Part shown: positions 49,523-58,145 of the stretch, piece by piece
Layout: every line of letters starts with the position of its first letter
Numbering within the stretch: position 1 is the first letter of the stretch
From: Schleiferiaceae bacterium
Lineage (GTDB): Bacteria > Bacteroidota > Bacteroidia > Flavobacteriales > Schleiferiaceae
Direction of reading: 5' to 3'
NCBI GenBank assembly: GCA_029254375.1
Contig: JAQWXR010000021.1
Coordinates: forward strand, 1 to 64,000
DNA: 64,000 nucleotides
Notes under the pieces: generated by a model
The model's input: only the letters and a program-made list of their open reading frames with translations
Told to the model about the DNA's origin: nothing
Databases searched by the model: none
Translations under genes and position numbers: made by a program

Positions 49523-49531
49523 ACCACCCTG

Positions 49532-50836
49532 ATGGATCGTATTAAAGAACATTTTCAAACTAAGATTCCTACTGCGCAGGCTGAAATGAAAGCCTTCTTG
49601 GCAAAATATAGCGAGCAGGTGCTTGGTAATATCACGGTAGGGCAGATTTATCAAGGTATGCGTGGGATGCCTGCTTTGATTTGCGAAACGAGTAAACTAG
49701 ATGCTGAAGAAGGAATTCGTTTCCGTGGCTATAGCATTCCAGAACTTCAAAAGTTGCTTCCGGCCTACCCAGGAGCAGCAGAACCGCTTCCAGAAGGATT
49801 GTTCTATCTCATTTTAATGAATGAACTCCCTACGGATGACGATGTTCGTCGCGTAAGTAACAACTGGGCGCGCCGTGCTATCGTGCCGCCGCACGTATTC
49901 AAAACTATTGATGCGCTTCCGAGCTACACTCACCCTATGACCCAATTTGTGGTGGGCATTATGGCCTTGCGCACTGAAAGCGAATTTGCCAAGGCCTATG
50001 CAAATGGAGTTTCTAAAGCAGATTATTGGGACACGACGTATGAGGATGCGATGAACCTCATTGCTCGCCTTCCAAGGATTGCCGCATACATTTATCGCCG
50101 CGCGTACAAGAACGGAGAGCATATTGAGCCCGATACAAAATTGGATTGGGCGGGCAATTTTGCACACATGCTCGGCTACGATAATGAGGAGTTCCGCGAG
50201 TTGATGCGCTTGTACATGACCATTCACTCGGATCACGAAGGAGGGAATGTGTCAGCACACACCGTCCACCTTGTGGGATCTGCTTTGTCTGATGCCTATC
50301 AAAGCTTTGCGGCGGGCATGAATGGTTTGGCAGGCCCATTGCATGGTTTGGCAAATCAGGAGGTAATCAAGTGGACCTTGGAAATGAAAGAGGCCATTGG
50401 TTCTGAAAATCCAAGCCAAGAGGAAATTGCTTCATATTGCAAGCAAACTCTAGCCGCTGGAAAGGTGATTCCCGGCTTCGGTCATGCCGTTTTGCGCAAA
50501 ACTGACCCACGTTACACAGCACAGCGTGAGTTTGCCATGAAGCATATGCCAGAGGATCCGTTATTTCAAGTCATCTCGAATATCTACGATGTAGTTCCAG
50601 GGATACTAGAGGAGACAGGAAAGGTGAAGAATCCTTGGCCAAACGTTGACGCACACTCGGGCCAATTGCTCATGCACTATGGTTTGGTGGAATATGATTT
50701 CTACACGGTGATGTTTGGTGTGTCTCGAGCCATTGGTACCCTGACTAATTTGATTTGGGATCGGGCGATGGCGATGCCTTTGGAGCGTCCTGGTTCAACC
50801 ACTACAGACTTGCTTAAAAAGCGATTCGAAAACTAG
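49532..50836 (+). CDS. Citrate synthase, eukaryotic (mitochondrial) type
   Basis: 434 residues. Catalytic residues are found in [11 protein letters not shown] (His of the first site), [15 protein letters not shown] (second His) and [14 protein letters not shown] (Asp). The surrounding sequence, for example [51 protein letters not shown] and [17 protein letters not shown], follows mitochondrial citrate synthases much more than the hexameric bacterial GltA. It condenses oxaloacetate with acetyl-CoA at the entry to the TCA cycle. It sits behind eno, so glycolysis and TCA entry are linked, and its transcript probably ends at the hairpin at 50875-50929. Confidence 0.92.
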   Translation: MDRIKEHFQTKIPTAQAEMKAFLAKYSEQVLGNITVGQIYQGMRGMPALICETSKLDAEEGIRFRGYSIPELQKLLPAYPGAAEPLPEGLFYLILMNELPTDDDVRRVSNNWARRAIVPPHVFKTIDALPSYTHPMTQFVVGIMALRTESEFAKAYANGVSKADYWDTTYEDAMNLIARLPRIAAYIYRRAYKNGEHIEPDTKLDWAGNFAHMLGYDNEEFRELMRLYMTIHSDHEGGNVSAHTVHLVGSALSDAYQSFAAGMNGLAGPLHGLANQEVIKWTLEMKEAIGSENPSQEEIASYCKQTLAAGKVIPGFGHAVLRKTDPRYTAQREFAMKHMPEDPLFQVISNIYDVVPGILEETGKVKNPWPNVDAHSGQLLMHYGLVEYDFYTVMFGVSRAIGTLTNLIWDRAMAMPLERPGSTTTDLLKKRFEN

Positions 50837-50846
50837 ACAAAGTTTA

Positions 50847-50875
50847 TTGTGAATCAATAATTTACCTTATTTTTG
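50847..50875 (+). promoter_or_regulatory. Promoter of rpsA
   Basis: TTG at 50847-50849, 18 bases, TATTTTTG at 50868-50875: a full Bacteroidota promoter. The next bases are CAGTCC, as at the rpsL promoter. The -7 box overlaps the left arm of the hairpin below by one base. The predicted leader to the rpsA ATG is about 108 bases. Confidence 0.65.
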
Positions 50876-50929
50876 CAGTCCTTTTTGGAAAGCGTTTTTG
50901 CAGGCGCCTCAAAGGACTGCATTTTTTTT
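50875..50929 (+). terminator. Intrinsic terminator or attenuator in the rpsA leader
   Basis: GCAGTCCTTT at 50875-50884 pairs perfectly with AAAGGACTGC at 50911-50920 across a 26-base loop, followed by eight T. The left arm begins in the rpsA -7 box, so only read-through RNA from the citrate synthase gene contains the whole arm; RNA started at the rpsA promoter would have part of it. Confidence 0.6.
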
Positions 50930-50987
50930 ATCCCTTTCGTTGGTAGCTGAAGCCTGCAAAACCATCGAAATACAAGTATTTAAGCGC

Positions 50988-53003
50988 ATGGCCAAAACGA
51001 CCAAGCCTGAAGTTCAAGCCGAAGAGCTTGAAATCCCTGAAACGACTTCCGAAGTAACAGAAACCCCTGTAGCAGAGGTTGAAGCCATAGTGGTGGAGGA
51101 AACTCCTGTTGTGGTGGAGGAAGCTCCTGCCGAAGAAAAGAAAGCACCAAAACGTGCTTCGAAGAAAGAGGTAGTAGTCGAAGTTTCCGAAATGGAAGCA
51201 GACGACGAAGAGCTCGTTTTAGAAGCTGATGAAGAAGAAACTCCATTTGATTGGGAGGCTTACGAATCTGGGAATAAAGAAAAATCTGAAGCTACGATGG
51301 CCATGGAGAAGATGTACGAGGACACCCTCGTTACTTCCGTGGAGCACCAAGTAGTGAGCGGTAAGGTAATTAGCCTTTCGGATCGAGACGTAATCATTGA
51401 TATCGGCTCGAAGTCTGAAGGGGTAGTTTCATTGAACGAATTCCGATACAATCCTGATTTAAAGGAAGGCGATAGCGTAGAAGTTCTCGTAGACAAGCAG
51501 GAAGACAAGTTGGGCCAGCTAGTTCTGTCGCACCGTAAAGCTCGTTCTATCAAAGCTTGGGATCGCGTGAATGAAGCATTTGATTCTGAAGAGATCGTTC
51601 AAGGTTACGTGAAGTGCCGCACGAAAGGTGGTATGATTGTGGACGTGTTCGGCTTGGAGGCCTTCTTGCCAGGTTCACAAATTGATGTGAAGCCTATTCG
51701 CGATTACGATATCTATGTAGATAAGACCATGGAATTCAAGATTGTTAAAATTAATCACGAATTCAAAAACGTCGTTGTCTCTCACAAAGCCCTCATCGAG
51801 GCAGATTTGGAGGAGCAAAAGCGCAAGATTATTGGTCAGCTCGAAAAGGGTCAGGTGCTCGAGGGTGTGGTCAAGAACATCACAAGCTATGGCGTATTCA
51901 TCGACTTGGGCGGCGTAGACGGATTGGTGCACATCACTGATTTGTCTTGGAGCCGTATCAACCACCCATCTGAGGTTGTTGAACTCGATCAGAAGATTAA
52001 TGTGGTTATCCTTGACTTTGATGAGGCTAAGACACGTATACAATTGGGTCTTAAGCAATTGTTCCCGCACCCATGGGAGGCATTGGATACTAATATTGCG
52101 GCCGGTGACAAGATCAAGGGTAAGGTGGTTGTCCTCGCTGACTATGGCGCCTTTGTAGAGGTGGCTCCAGGCGTTGAAGGATTGATTCACGTTTCTGAGA
52201 TGAGCTGGGGATCACACCTCCGTTCAGCTAATGATTTCTACAAGGCAGGCGATGCAGTAGAAGCTGTTGTATTGAGTGTTGATCGTGAGGAGCGCAAAAT
52301 GTCCCTCGGCGTGAAGCAATTGACTCCGGACCCATGGTCTGAGATTACATCGAAATACCCCGTGGGATCTAGCCATACAGGTAAGGTGCGCAACTTCACC
52401 AATTTCGGAGTTTTCCTCGAGTTGGAAGAAGGGATCGATGGATTGGTTCACATTTCTGACCTTTCTTGGACTAAGAAAGTCAAGCATCCTTCGGAGTTTA
52501 CTTCGGTAGGCGCTGAACTTGAAGTGCAAGTATTGGATATCGATGTAGAAAACCGTCGCTTGAGCCTTGGACACAAGCAAGTGTCGGAGAACCCATGGGA
52601 TAGCTACGCTTCGTTATTTGGAGAGGGAAGCACGCACACTGGTGAGGTGAAGACCGCGGCGGATAAAGGCTTCAATATTTGGTTTGCTGATCAAGAGCTG
52701 GAGGCATACTGCCCCGCACGACATGCTTCCAAAGAAGATGGTTCTAACTTAGCTGTAGGCGAGCAGATGGAATTTGTAGTGATTGAATTCAATCGCGACA
52801 ACCGTCGTATTCTCGTTTCTCACACCCAAACGTTCAAGCAGGTAGTCGACAGCAATGAAGGCGGAAGCAAGAAGGGCAAGGGCGGAGGAAATAAAGGCGG
52901 TTCAAATGCAGTGAATGCAGTGAACTCAGTCGTTGAGAAATCTACCTTGGGTGATTTGGACAGCTTAGCTCGTCTGAAAGAAGAAATGGAAAACAACGAG
53001 TAA
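50988..53003 (+). CDS. rpsA: Ribosomal protein S1 with acidic N-terminal extension
   Basis: 671 residues from ATG 50988 (MAKTTKPEVQ); the frame is open upstream through the leader but has no support. About 100 residues rich in Glu, Val, Pro and Lys (for example VVEETPVVVEEAPAEEKK) precede six S1 RNA-binding domains, beginning near residues 118, 200, 285, 370, 460 and 545; clear examples are SYGVFIDLGGVDGLVHITDLSW and NFGVFLELEEGIDGLVHISDLSW. A Gly/Lys-rich tail follows. S1 recruits and unfolds mRNA on the 30S, which is relevant in a phylum that rarely uses Shine-Dalgarno pairing. Confidence 0.95.
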   Translation: MAKTTKPEVQAEELEIPETTSEVTETPVAEVEAIVVEETPVVVEEAPAEEKKAPKRASKKEVVVEVSEMEADDEELVLEADEEETPFDWEAYESGNKEKSEATMAMEKMYEDTLVTSVEHQVVSGKVISLSDRDVIIDIGSKSEGVVSLNEFRYNPDLKEGDSVEVLVDKQEDKLGQLVLSHRKARSIKAWDRVNEAFDSEEIVQGYVKCRTKGGMIVDVFGLEAFLPGSQIDVKPIRDYDIYVDKTMEFKIVKINHEFKNVVVSHKALIEADLEEQKRKIIGQLEKGQVLEGVVKNITSYGVFIDLGGVDGLVHITDLSWSRINHPSEVVELDQKINVVILDFDEAKTRIQLGLKQLFPHPWEALDTNIAAGDKIKGKVVVLADYGAFVEVAPGVEGLIHVSEMSWGSHLRSANDFYKAGDAVEAVVLSVDREERKMSLGVKQLTPDPWSEITSKYPVGSSHTGKVRNFTNFGVFLELEEGIDGLVHISDLSWTKKVKHPSEFTSVGAELEVQVLDIDVENRRLSLGHKQVSENPWDSYASLFGEGSTHTGEVKTAADKGFNIWFADQELEAYCPARHASKEDGSNLAVGEQMEFVVIEFNRDNRRILVSHTQTFKQVVDSNEGGSKKGKGGGNKGGSNAVNAVNSVVEKSTLGDLDSLARLKEEMENNE

Positions 53004-53026
53004 TCGTTTCATTTTTGAATAATTCC

Positions 53027-53058
53027 AAAGGGCTGCCCAAATGGGTGGCCCTTTTTTT
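53027..53058 (+). terminator. Intrinsic terminator of rpsA
   Basis: AAAGGGC (53027-53033) and TGCCCA pair with TGGGTG and GCCCTTT across a two-base loop, followed by a T run ending at 53058. The NIF3-family ATG follows 11 bases later. Confidence 0.85.
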
Positions 53059-53069
53059 ATCTTCAAGCT

Positions 53070-54167
53070 ATGATTACATGCCACAATCTTTGTGAGGAGC
53101 TGGAACAATGGGCTCCTTTAGAATTTCAAGCAGCGTATGACAATTCAGGTCTTATCGTAGGGGATCCTGGAATGGAAGTACATGGCGTCATGGTCGCATT
53201 GGATGTCACAGAAGAAGTGATCCTGGAAGCCGTGAGTAAGGGTTGCAACTTTGTTCTAACGCATCATCCGATCATCTTTAAAGGCCTTAAGCAGCTCATA
53301 GGCAAGACGGAAGTTGAACGCTGTGTGATTTTGGCACTGCGTCATAATGTGGCTCTTTATGCAGCGCATACCAATCTTGACAGCATTCATGGCGGAGTGA
53401 GCCATGCGTTGGCAGAGGCTTTGACTGTGAAAAATCTGTCTATTCTTGCTCCACGTGAAGATTTGCTTTTTACGCTATCTGTGTTCACTCCATTAGAATC
53501 AACGGATGCAGTAGCGGAAGCGCTCTTTTCCGCCGGGGCGGGACGTGTTGGACAATACGACGAATGTCATTTCTCCTTGGATGGAAAGGGGACATTTCGC
53601 CCCCTTAAAGGGTCAAATCCGGCACTTGGCAAGCAAGGAGAGCGCAGTGTCGTTCTAGAGCAATGGCAGCATTTTGTGGTCTCGCAGGAGCGTCGTGGAG
53701 CAGTTCAAACGGCGATGGAATTAAGCCATCCCTATGAAGTGGTGGCGCACACCTGGACCTCTATGGAGAATAGTCGATCCGATGTGGGCTTTGCGGTCGT
53801 CGGCGACTTGGAGCAAGCCATGTGTTGGGACGATTTTATAAAGCACGTAAAAAGCGTTTTGGGGCTGACTGCTTTGAGACACAGCCCCAAGGTCCATGAT
53901 GAGGTGAAGCGAATTGCTCTATGTGGGGGCGCAGGAGTGGATTTACTGCCTTTAGCTATTCGGTCTGGAGCTCAGGCTTTTATCACGGCGGACATCAGTT
54001 ATCATCGCTATTTTGAAGCGAAAGGGGCCTTGGTAATGATGGATGTAGGACACTGGGAAAGCGAACAGTTTACAATCCAATTATTAGCCGATTACATTCG
54101 GCGGAAATTCCCTAATTTTGCCATCCTTACGACCACGTCGTTAACCAATCCCATGATCACTGTTTGA
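53070..54167 (+). CDS. NIF3/YbgI family dinuclear-metal protein
   Basis: 365 residues, the long form with a middle insert (about 125-235) like the PII-like domain of Gram-positive homologues. Metal-ligand segments are visible at both ends: VLTHHPIIFKG, AAHTNLDSIHGG, and near the C-terminus CGGAGVDLL, TADISYHRYF and DVGHWESEQF. The family forms toroidal hexamers; it has been proposed to act as a GTP cyclohydrolase I type 2 or a hydrolase, but its role is not settled. folE of type I is also in this window, so the GTP cyclohydrolase label would be unsafe. It is spaced one base from the next gene. Confidence 0.9.
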   Translation: MITCHNLCEELEQWAPLEFQAAYDNSGLIVGDPGMEVHGVMVALDVTEEVILEAVSKGCNFVLTHHPIIFKGLKQLIGKTEVERCVILALRHNVALYAAHTNLDSIHGGVSHALAEALTVKNLSILAPREDLLFTLSVFTPLESTDAVAEALFSAGAGRVGQYDECHFSLDGKGTFRPLKGSNPALGKQGERSVVLEQWQHFVVSQERRGAVQTAMELSHPYEVVAHTWTSMENSRSDVGFAVVGDLEQAMCWDDFIKHVKSVLGLTALRHSPKVHDEVKRIALCGGAGVDLLPLAIRSGAQAFITADISYHRYFEAKGALVMMDVGHWESEQFTIQLLADYIRRKFPNFAILTTTSLTNPMITV

Positions 54168-54168
54168 T

Positions 54169-54966
54169 ATGGCTAAAAAGACCAGCACAGCGGCTACGGC
54201 CACAGTAGAAGATAAGCTTCGCGCTTTGTACAATCTGCAAATCGTCGATCGTCGTATCGATGAAATCCGCAATCTACGCGGTGAGTTGCCTTTGGAGGTG
54301 CAAGACCTGGAAGATGAAATCGCCGGTTTAGAAACGCGTTTTGCGCGAATCCAAGAAGAAGTAGCCTCGGCAAAAACCGAAATCAAAGGCCACAAGCAAT
54401 TGATTAAAGAGTGCCAAGAGAAAATCAGTAAATACGAAGCGCAGCAGAAAAACGTACGAAACAATCGTGAGTTCGATGCAATTGCAAAAGAAATTGAATT
54501 CCAGGAATTGGAAATTCAGTTGAAATTAAAGCACATTGGCGAATTTGAAGTGACGGTAGAAACCCGTGGCACAGTAGTTTCGACATTAGAAGAGAAGCTT
54601 GGTGAGCGTAAGAGCCACTCGGAGTTTAAAAAAGGTGAATTAGAAACGATCATCAAGGAAACGGAGAAGGAAGAAGCGATTCTTTTGGATCGTTCTGCTT
54701 CGTTGTCAGAGAATATAGGAGATGATCGCCTTCTTAGTGCATATCAGCGTATTCGGAGCAAAGTAATCAATGGCCTAGCGGTCGTGAGCATTGAACGAGG
54801 TGCATCTGCCGGATCTTACTTTACGATTCCACTTCAGCGTCAGATGGAAATAGCACAACGAAAGAAAATCATGATCGACGAGCATTCAGGTCGCATCTTG
54901 GTTGATCCCACTTTGGCACGCGAAGAAGAAGAGAAAATGGCAGCCGAATTGGCTATTGTCGCGTGA
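54169..54966 (+). CDS. Coiled-coil protein of the C4 zinc-ribbon family, without the cysteines
   Basis: 265 residues: a long antiparallel coiled coil (about 20-195) and a C-terminal segment matching the zinc-ribbon domain of this family. The family normally has ACGGC and CEHCGRIL; here the same places read ASAGS (residues 212-216) and DEHSGRIL (237-244). All four metal cysteines are replaced, while neighbouring family residues (IERGA, IPLQRQMEI, RKKI, GRILVDP) are kept, so this is a metal-free form rather than a decayed gene. The function is unknown; homologues are suspected nucleic-acid-associated or tethering proteins. It is usually found next to NIF3, as here. Confidence 0.88.
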   Translation: MAKKTSTAATATVEDKLRALYNLQIVDRRIDEIRNLRGELPLEVQDLEDEIAGLETRFARIQEEVASAKTEIKGHKQLIKECQEKISKYEAQQKNVRNNREFDAIAKEIEFQELEIQLKLKHIGEFEVTVETRGTVVSTLEEKLGERKSHSEFKKGELETIIKETEKEEAILLDRSASLSENIGDDRLLSAYQRIRSKVINGLAVVSIERGASAGSYFTIPLQRQMEIAQRKKIMIDEHSGRILVDPTLAREEEEKMAAELAIVA

Positions 54967-54985
54967 TCTCATTGACTTTTAATAG

Positions 54986-55016
54986 AAAAAGCCGCTCATT
55001 GGGCGGCTTTTTTTTT
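54986..55016. terminator. Bidirectional intrinsic terminator
   Basis: AAAAAGCCGC, a seven-base loop, and GCGGCTTTTT plus further T residues. It lies between the converging zinc-ribbon-family and methyltransferase genes and has A and T runs on both sides. Confidence 0.88.
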
Positions 55017-55045
55017 GGTTTAGTTGGCTGTGGTAGGTCGAGCGC

Positions 55046-55810
55046 TTAACTGGGTTTACGACAGACGTATAAAGGTTCGTCGCTTGGTAGGCGATAGCGA
55101 TCGACTTCGGCAGGCGAAAGTCTTTTGAATAGTTCCACCACTTCAACCTCAAAACCGGCCGCAGCGAGGCGATTGGGGTAATCGGCACCATATAAGCGGA
55201 CGTGATCATATTGCAAGAATCTGCGTTCACGTTCTGCAGGGTCAGTAATTGTTGGGTCTTCGTCAGTTTTTAGAATCCCTGGAACCCAGGGTACTTGGAA
55301 TATTCCCCAACCACCCGGTTTCATAACCCGGAAAAGCTCCCTAAGGCATTGAGCATCGTCCGTCACATGCTCGAGAACATGGTTGCAGAATATGACATCA
55401 AATTGCTCGGCTTCTATGGGGATATGGTGCAGATCAAAGTGCATATCTGCCAATGGAGACTCGATATCAGCAGTTAAAACTTCGAGATTGCCTTGTTTCT
55501 TAAATCGAAAATGGAAGCATTGTTCCGGTGCGATATGTAAAAGCTTCTGAGGGGCGCTAAAGAAGTCGGTATATCGCTGGAGATAGAGATAGAGCAGCCG
55601 ATGGCGCTCTAAAGAATTCGTACCCGGACTTAGGGCATTTTCCCGAATACGCCCACCGTAGCCATATGGCAAGAACTTACGGTAGCTCCGGCCATCAATG
55701 GGATCAGTGAAGCGTGAGCCTGCATAGATGAAGGGCCCAATGAGCCGGACAAGCGAACTCAAGCGAATCAACCAAGGACGGGGAATGCGACGTAGTGCCC
55801 AGCGGATCAT
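55046..55810 (-). CDS. SAM-dependent methyltransferase, class I
   Basis: 254 residues. After an N-terminal region of about 85 residues, a type-11 methyltransferase domain follows: LLHIAPEQCFHFRF replaces the usual glycine-rich motif I, then LTADIESPLADMHFDLHHIP, FDVIFCNHVLEHVTDDAQCLRELFRVMKPGG (motif IV and post-motif) and a QVPWVPG strand. The AP-E form of motif I is known in methyltransferases linked to glycan or lipid pathways. The substrate is unknown. The start overlaps the map stop by four bases, so it belongs to the gpmI-map transcript. Confidence 0.85.
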   Translation of the reverse strand: MIRWALRRIPRPWLIRLSSLVRLIGPFIYAGSRFTDPIDGRSYRKFLPYGYGGRIRENALSPGTNSLERHRLLYLYLQRYTDFFSAPQKLLHIAPEQCFHFRFKKQGNLEVLTADIESPLADMHFDLHHIPIEAEQFDVIFCNHVLEHVTDDAQCLRELFRVMKPGGWGIFQVPWVPGILKTDEDPTITDPAERERRFLQYDHVRLYGADYPNRLAAAGFEVEVVELFKRLSPAEVDRYRLPSDEPLYVCRKPS

Positions 55811-56604
55811 AGGAATACAGGATCATTCTTGGGCAATCCCAAGGCTTCATAGATGTAGTCAAACGTGCTCAACACCATTGGGCGGCCATCAACGAGGGCT
55901 ACATCGTGTTCGAAGTGCGCAGAGGGTTTTTTATCACCAGTAATGATCGACCAGCCATCGTTGAGCTGACGTATACGGTGTGTGCCGAGGTTAATCATAG
56001 GCTCGATAGCGAGGACCATTCCATCCTGAAGTAGTTTGCCACTGCCTCGCTTGCCGTAGTTAGGTACTTGAGGATCTTCGTGAAGTTTCTTCCCCAAGCC
56101 ATGGCCCACTAATTCCCGCACGACGCCGTATCCTTGGGCTTCACAATGGCGTTGGATGGCGTAGCCAATATCTCCTATACGGTTTCCGCGCTTCATCGCT
56201 TCGATACCTACATACAGAGATGATTTGGTCACATCGAGAAGCTTTTGGACGGCGGGATCAATTTCGCCCACAGCAAAGGTGTAGGCATGGTCTCCATAGT
56301 ACTCATCGTAGAGTACGCCGCAATCGATGGATATGATATTGCCTTCATCCAGTGGCACATCCTTTGGAATCCCGTGGACCACCTGTTCATTGACGGACGT
56401 ACATAGGCTATTGGGAAAGCCGTACATGCCTAAGAAGCCAGGGACGCCCCCCATATCGCGGATAAAATCCTCTGCCAATTTGTCTAAGCGCAGAGGGGTG
56501 ACCCCGGGCTTTACCTCCGCAGCGAGCATGCCCAAGGTTTTCGAAACCATAAGGGCGCTGGTGCGCATTCGTTCAATTTCTTCCGCGTTCTTGAGTATGA
56601 TCAT
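55807..56604 (-). CDS. map: Methionine aminopeptidase, type I
   Basis: 265 residues from ATG 56604; the open frame continues 90 codons upstream inside gpmI without family sequence and is rejected. The metal and active-site residues are placed as in E. coli MetAP: His in VVHGIP, Asp in SIDCGV, Asp in YYGDHAYTF, His in VGHGLGKKLHE, Glu in AIEPM, Glu in HFEHDVAL. It removes the initiator Met from nascent proteins. In many bacteria it lies beside secY or infA; here it has moved behind gpmI, overlapping it by four bases. Confidence 0.96.
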   Translation of the reverse strand: MIILKNAEEIERMRTSALMVSKTLGMLAAEVKPGVTPLRLDKLAEDFIRDMGGVPGFLGMYGFPNSLCTSVNEQVVHGIPKDVPLDEGNIISIDCGVLYDEYYGDHAYTFAVGEIDPAVQKLLDVTKSSLYVGIEAMKRGNRIGDIGYAIQRHCEAQGYGVVRELVGHGLGKKLHEDPQVPNYGKRGSGKLLQDGMVLAIEPMINLGTHRIRQLNDGWSIITGDKKPSAHFEHDVALVDGRPMVLSTFDYIYEALGLPKNDPVFL

Positions 56605-58112
56605 GCGAGAAGACTTTTGCCTGTCATGGCATCGGGTTTTGGGATGCCCATCCAATCCAAAATGCTCGGTGCAACGTCCCCAAGTACGCCAGAATTTAGG
56701 TGAACCTGGCTCAAATTTTCCGCACTCACCAAATGGAAGGGGACCGGTTGAGTAGTATGCGCTGTGTGAGGACTCCCATCCGGGTTTTTCATGCAATCCG
56801 CATTGCCATGATCTGCCAAGATGAAGAAGCTGTATCCATGCTTTAATCCAGCTTCTACAATGGCTTGACTGCATTGATCCACGGTTTCGACCGCTTTAAT
56901 GGCGGCTTCGAGACTCCCTGTGTGGCCAACCATATCAGGATTGGCAAAATTCAAGCAAACAAAGTCGCAGCTTTCGCCTTCCAACTCGGGGATGATGGCA
57001 TCGCGTATGTCAAAGGCAGACATTTCCGGTTGTAGATCATAGGTGGCGACTTTAGGGGAAGGGCACAGCAGACGACGCTCCCCCTCAAAGGCTTCTTCAC
57101 GACCTCCACTAAAGAAAAAGGTCACATGTGGATATTTTTCGGTTTCAGCAATGCGAATTTGACGTTGCCCCGCTCGTTCTAGGACCTCGCCCAAGGTGTC
57201 TGAAAGATTGTCTTTTTCAAAAACAGACCTGACCCCATGGAAGGTCTTGTCGTAGTTGGTCAATGTGTAGAAATCCGTTGCTATGGGTTCCATGCCAAAT
57301 TCAATCATGGCCTCTTGGCTCAATACTTTGGTTAATTCTCGGCCGCGATCTGTTCGATAATTGAAGAAGAGCACTACATCGCCATGCTGAATTTTGGCAT
57401 CGTCCAAAATGATGGGTTCGATAAACTCATCGCTCTGCCCACGGCTATAAGCGGAGGTCACGGCCTCAGACGCACTGCCATGAAAAATCAAACCCTGGCC
57501 ATATACCAAAGCGTCGTAGGCTTTCTTTACTCGTTCCCAGCGTTTGTCTCGATCCATTGCAAAGTACCGCCCAACGATACTCGCTACGCGCCCTGTCGTT
57601 TGTGCCATATGGGCCTCCACCTCGGCAAGGTAAGTTTGTCCCCCTTGAGGATCTGTATCGCGCCCATCCGTAAAGGCGTGAAGGGCGACATCCTCGAGTC
57701 CGGCTTCGTGAAACAGAGAAAGCAAGCCCTTCAAGTGAGCGATATGACTGTGGACTCCGCCGTCAGAAACCAAGCCTAAAAGGTGCAAACGTTTGCCTTT
57801 TGCTGATGCAAGCAGGTCGAGGAAGACCTTGTTTTGAAGTAGGCTTTTTTCTTCGATGGCCAAGTCGATTTTTACCAAGTCTTGGTAGACTACACGTCCA
57901 GCCCCGAGGTTCATATGACCCACTTCCGAATTGCCCATTTGGCCTTCGGGGAGACCCACGGCGCGGCCTGAGGCCTCCAATTGGGCTGTTGGGTAGCGAT
58001 GGAGACCATCAACAAAAGGGGTATGGCCAAGGTCCACCGCCGAAACCTCTGGATTGGCTGCAATGCCCCAACCATCCAAGATCATTAAAACAGCTTTTTT
58101 CTTAGCACTCAT
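56601..58112 (-). CDS. gpmI: Phosphoglycerate mutase, cofactor-independent
   Basis: 503 residues from ATG 58112 (SAKKKAVLMILDGWG); a TTG nine bases upstream lies in the putative -7 box and is not used. The alkaline-phosphatase-fold signatures are present: LDGWG with the metal Asp, GNSEVGHMNLGAGR with the catalytic Ser, the DGRDTDPQ block, and the metal cluster NFANPDMVGHTG and ILADHGNAD. It interconverts 3- and 2-phosphoglycerate with two manganese ions. It is the first gene of a three-gene operon with map and a methyltransferase. Confidence 0.96.
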   Translation of the reverse strand: MSAKKKAVLMILDGWGIAANPEVSAVDLGHTPFVDGLHRYPTAQLEASGRAVGLPEGQMGNSEVGHMNLGAGRVVYQDLVKIDLAIEEKSLLQNKVFLDLLASAKGKRLHLLGLVSDGGVHSHIAHLKGLLSLFHEAGLEDVALHAFTDGRDTDPQGGQTYLAEVEAHMAQTTGRVASIVGRYFAMDRDKRWERVKKAYDALVYGQGLIFHGSASEAVTSAYSRGQSDEFIEPIILDDAKIQHGDVVLFFNYRTDRGRELTKVLSQEAMIEFGMEPIATDFYTLTNYDKTFHGVRSVFEKDNLSDTLGEVLERAGQRQIRIAETEKYPHVTFFFSGGREEAFEGERRLLCPSPKVATYDLQPEMSAFDIRDAIIPELEGESCDFVCLNFANPDMVGHTGSLEAAIKAVETVDQCSQAIVEAGLKHGYSFFILADHGNADCMKNPDGSPHTAHTTQPVPFHLVSAENLSQVHLNSGVLGDVAPSILDWMGIPKPDAMTGKSLLA

Positions 58113-58118
58113 AGGCCG

Positions 58119-58126
58119 CAAAGGTA
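58119..58126 (-). promoter_or_regulatory. -7 promoter element for gpmI, six bases before the start codon
   Basis: The minus strand reads TACCTTTG then CGGCCT and ATG. As at coaX and dgkA, the predicted transcript start is within a base or two of the start codon. No -33 TTG is found at 17-23 bases. Confidence 0.45.
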
Positions 58127-58145
58127 CTTTATTTGGACTGGATAC

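Noticed and set aside
53070-54167. Calling the NIF3-family gene a GTP cyclohydrolase
   Set aside because: The activity is not settled for the family, and a clear type I folE is present at the right edge of the window.
56605-56874. A 90-codon N-terminal extension of map
   Set aside because: It lies inside gpmI, shows no family sequence, and ATG 56604 overlaps the gpmI stop in the ATGA manner usual here.
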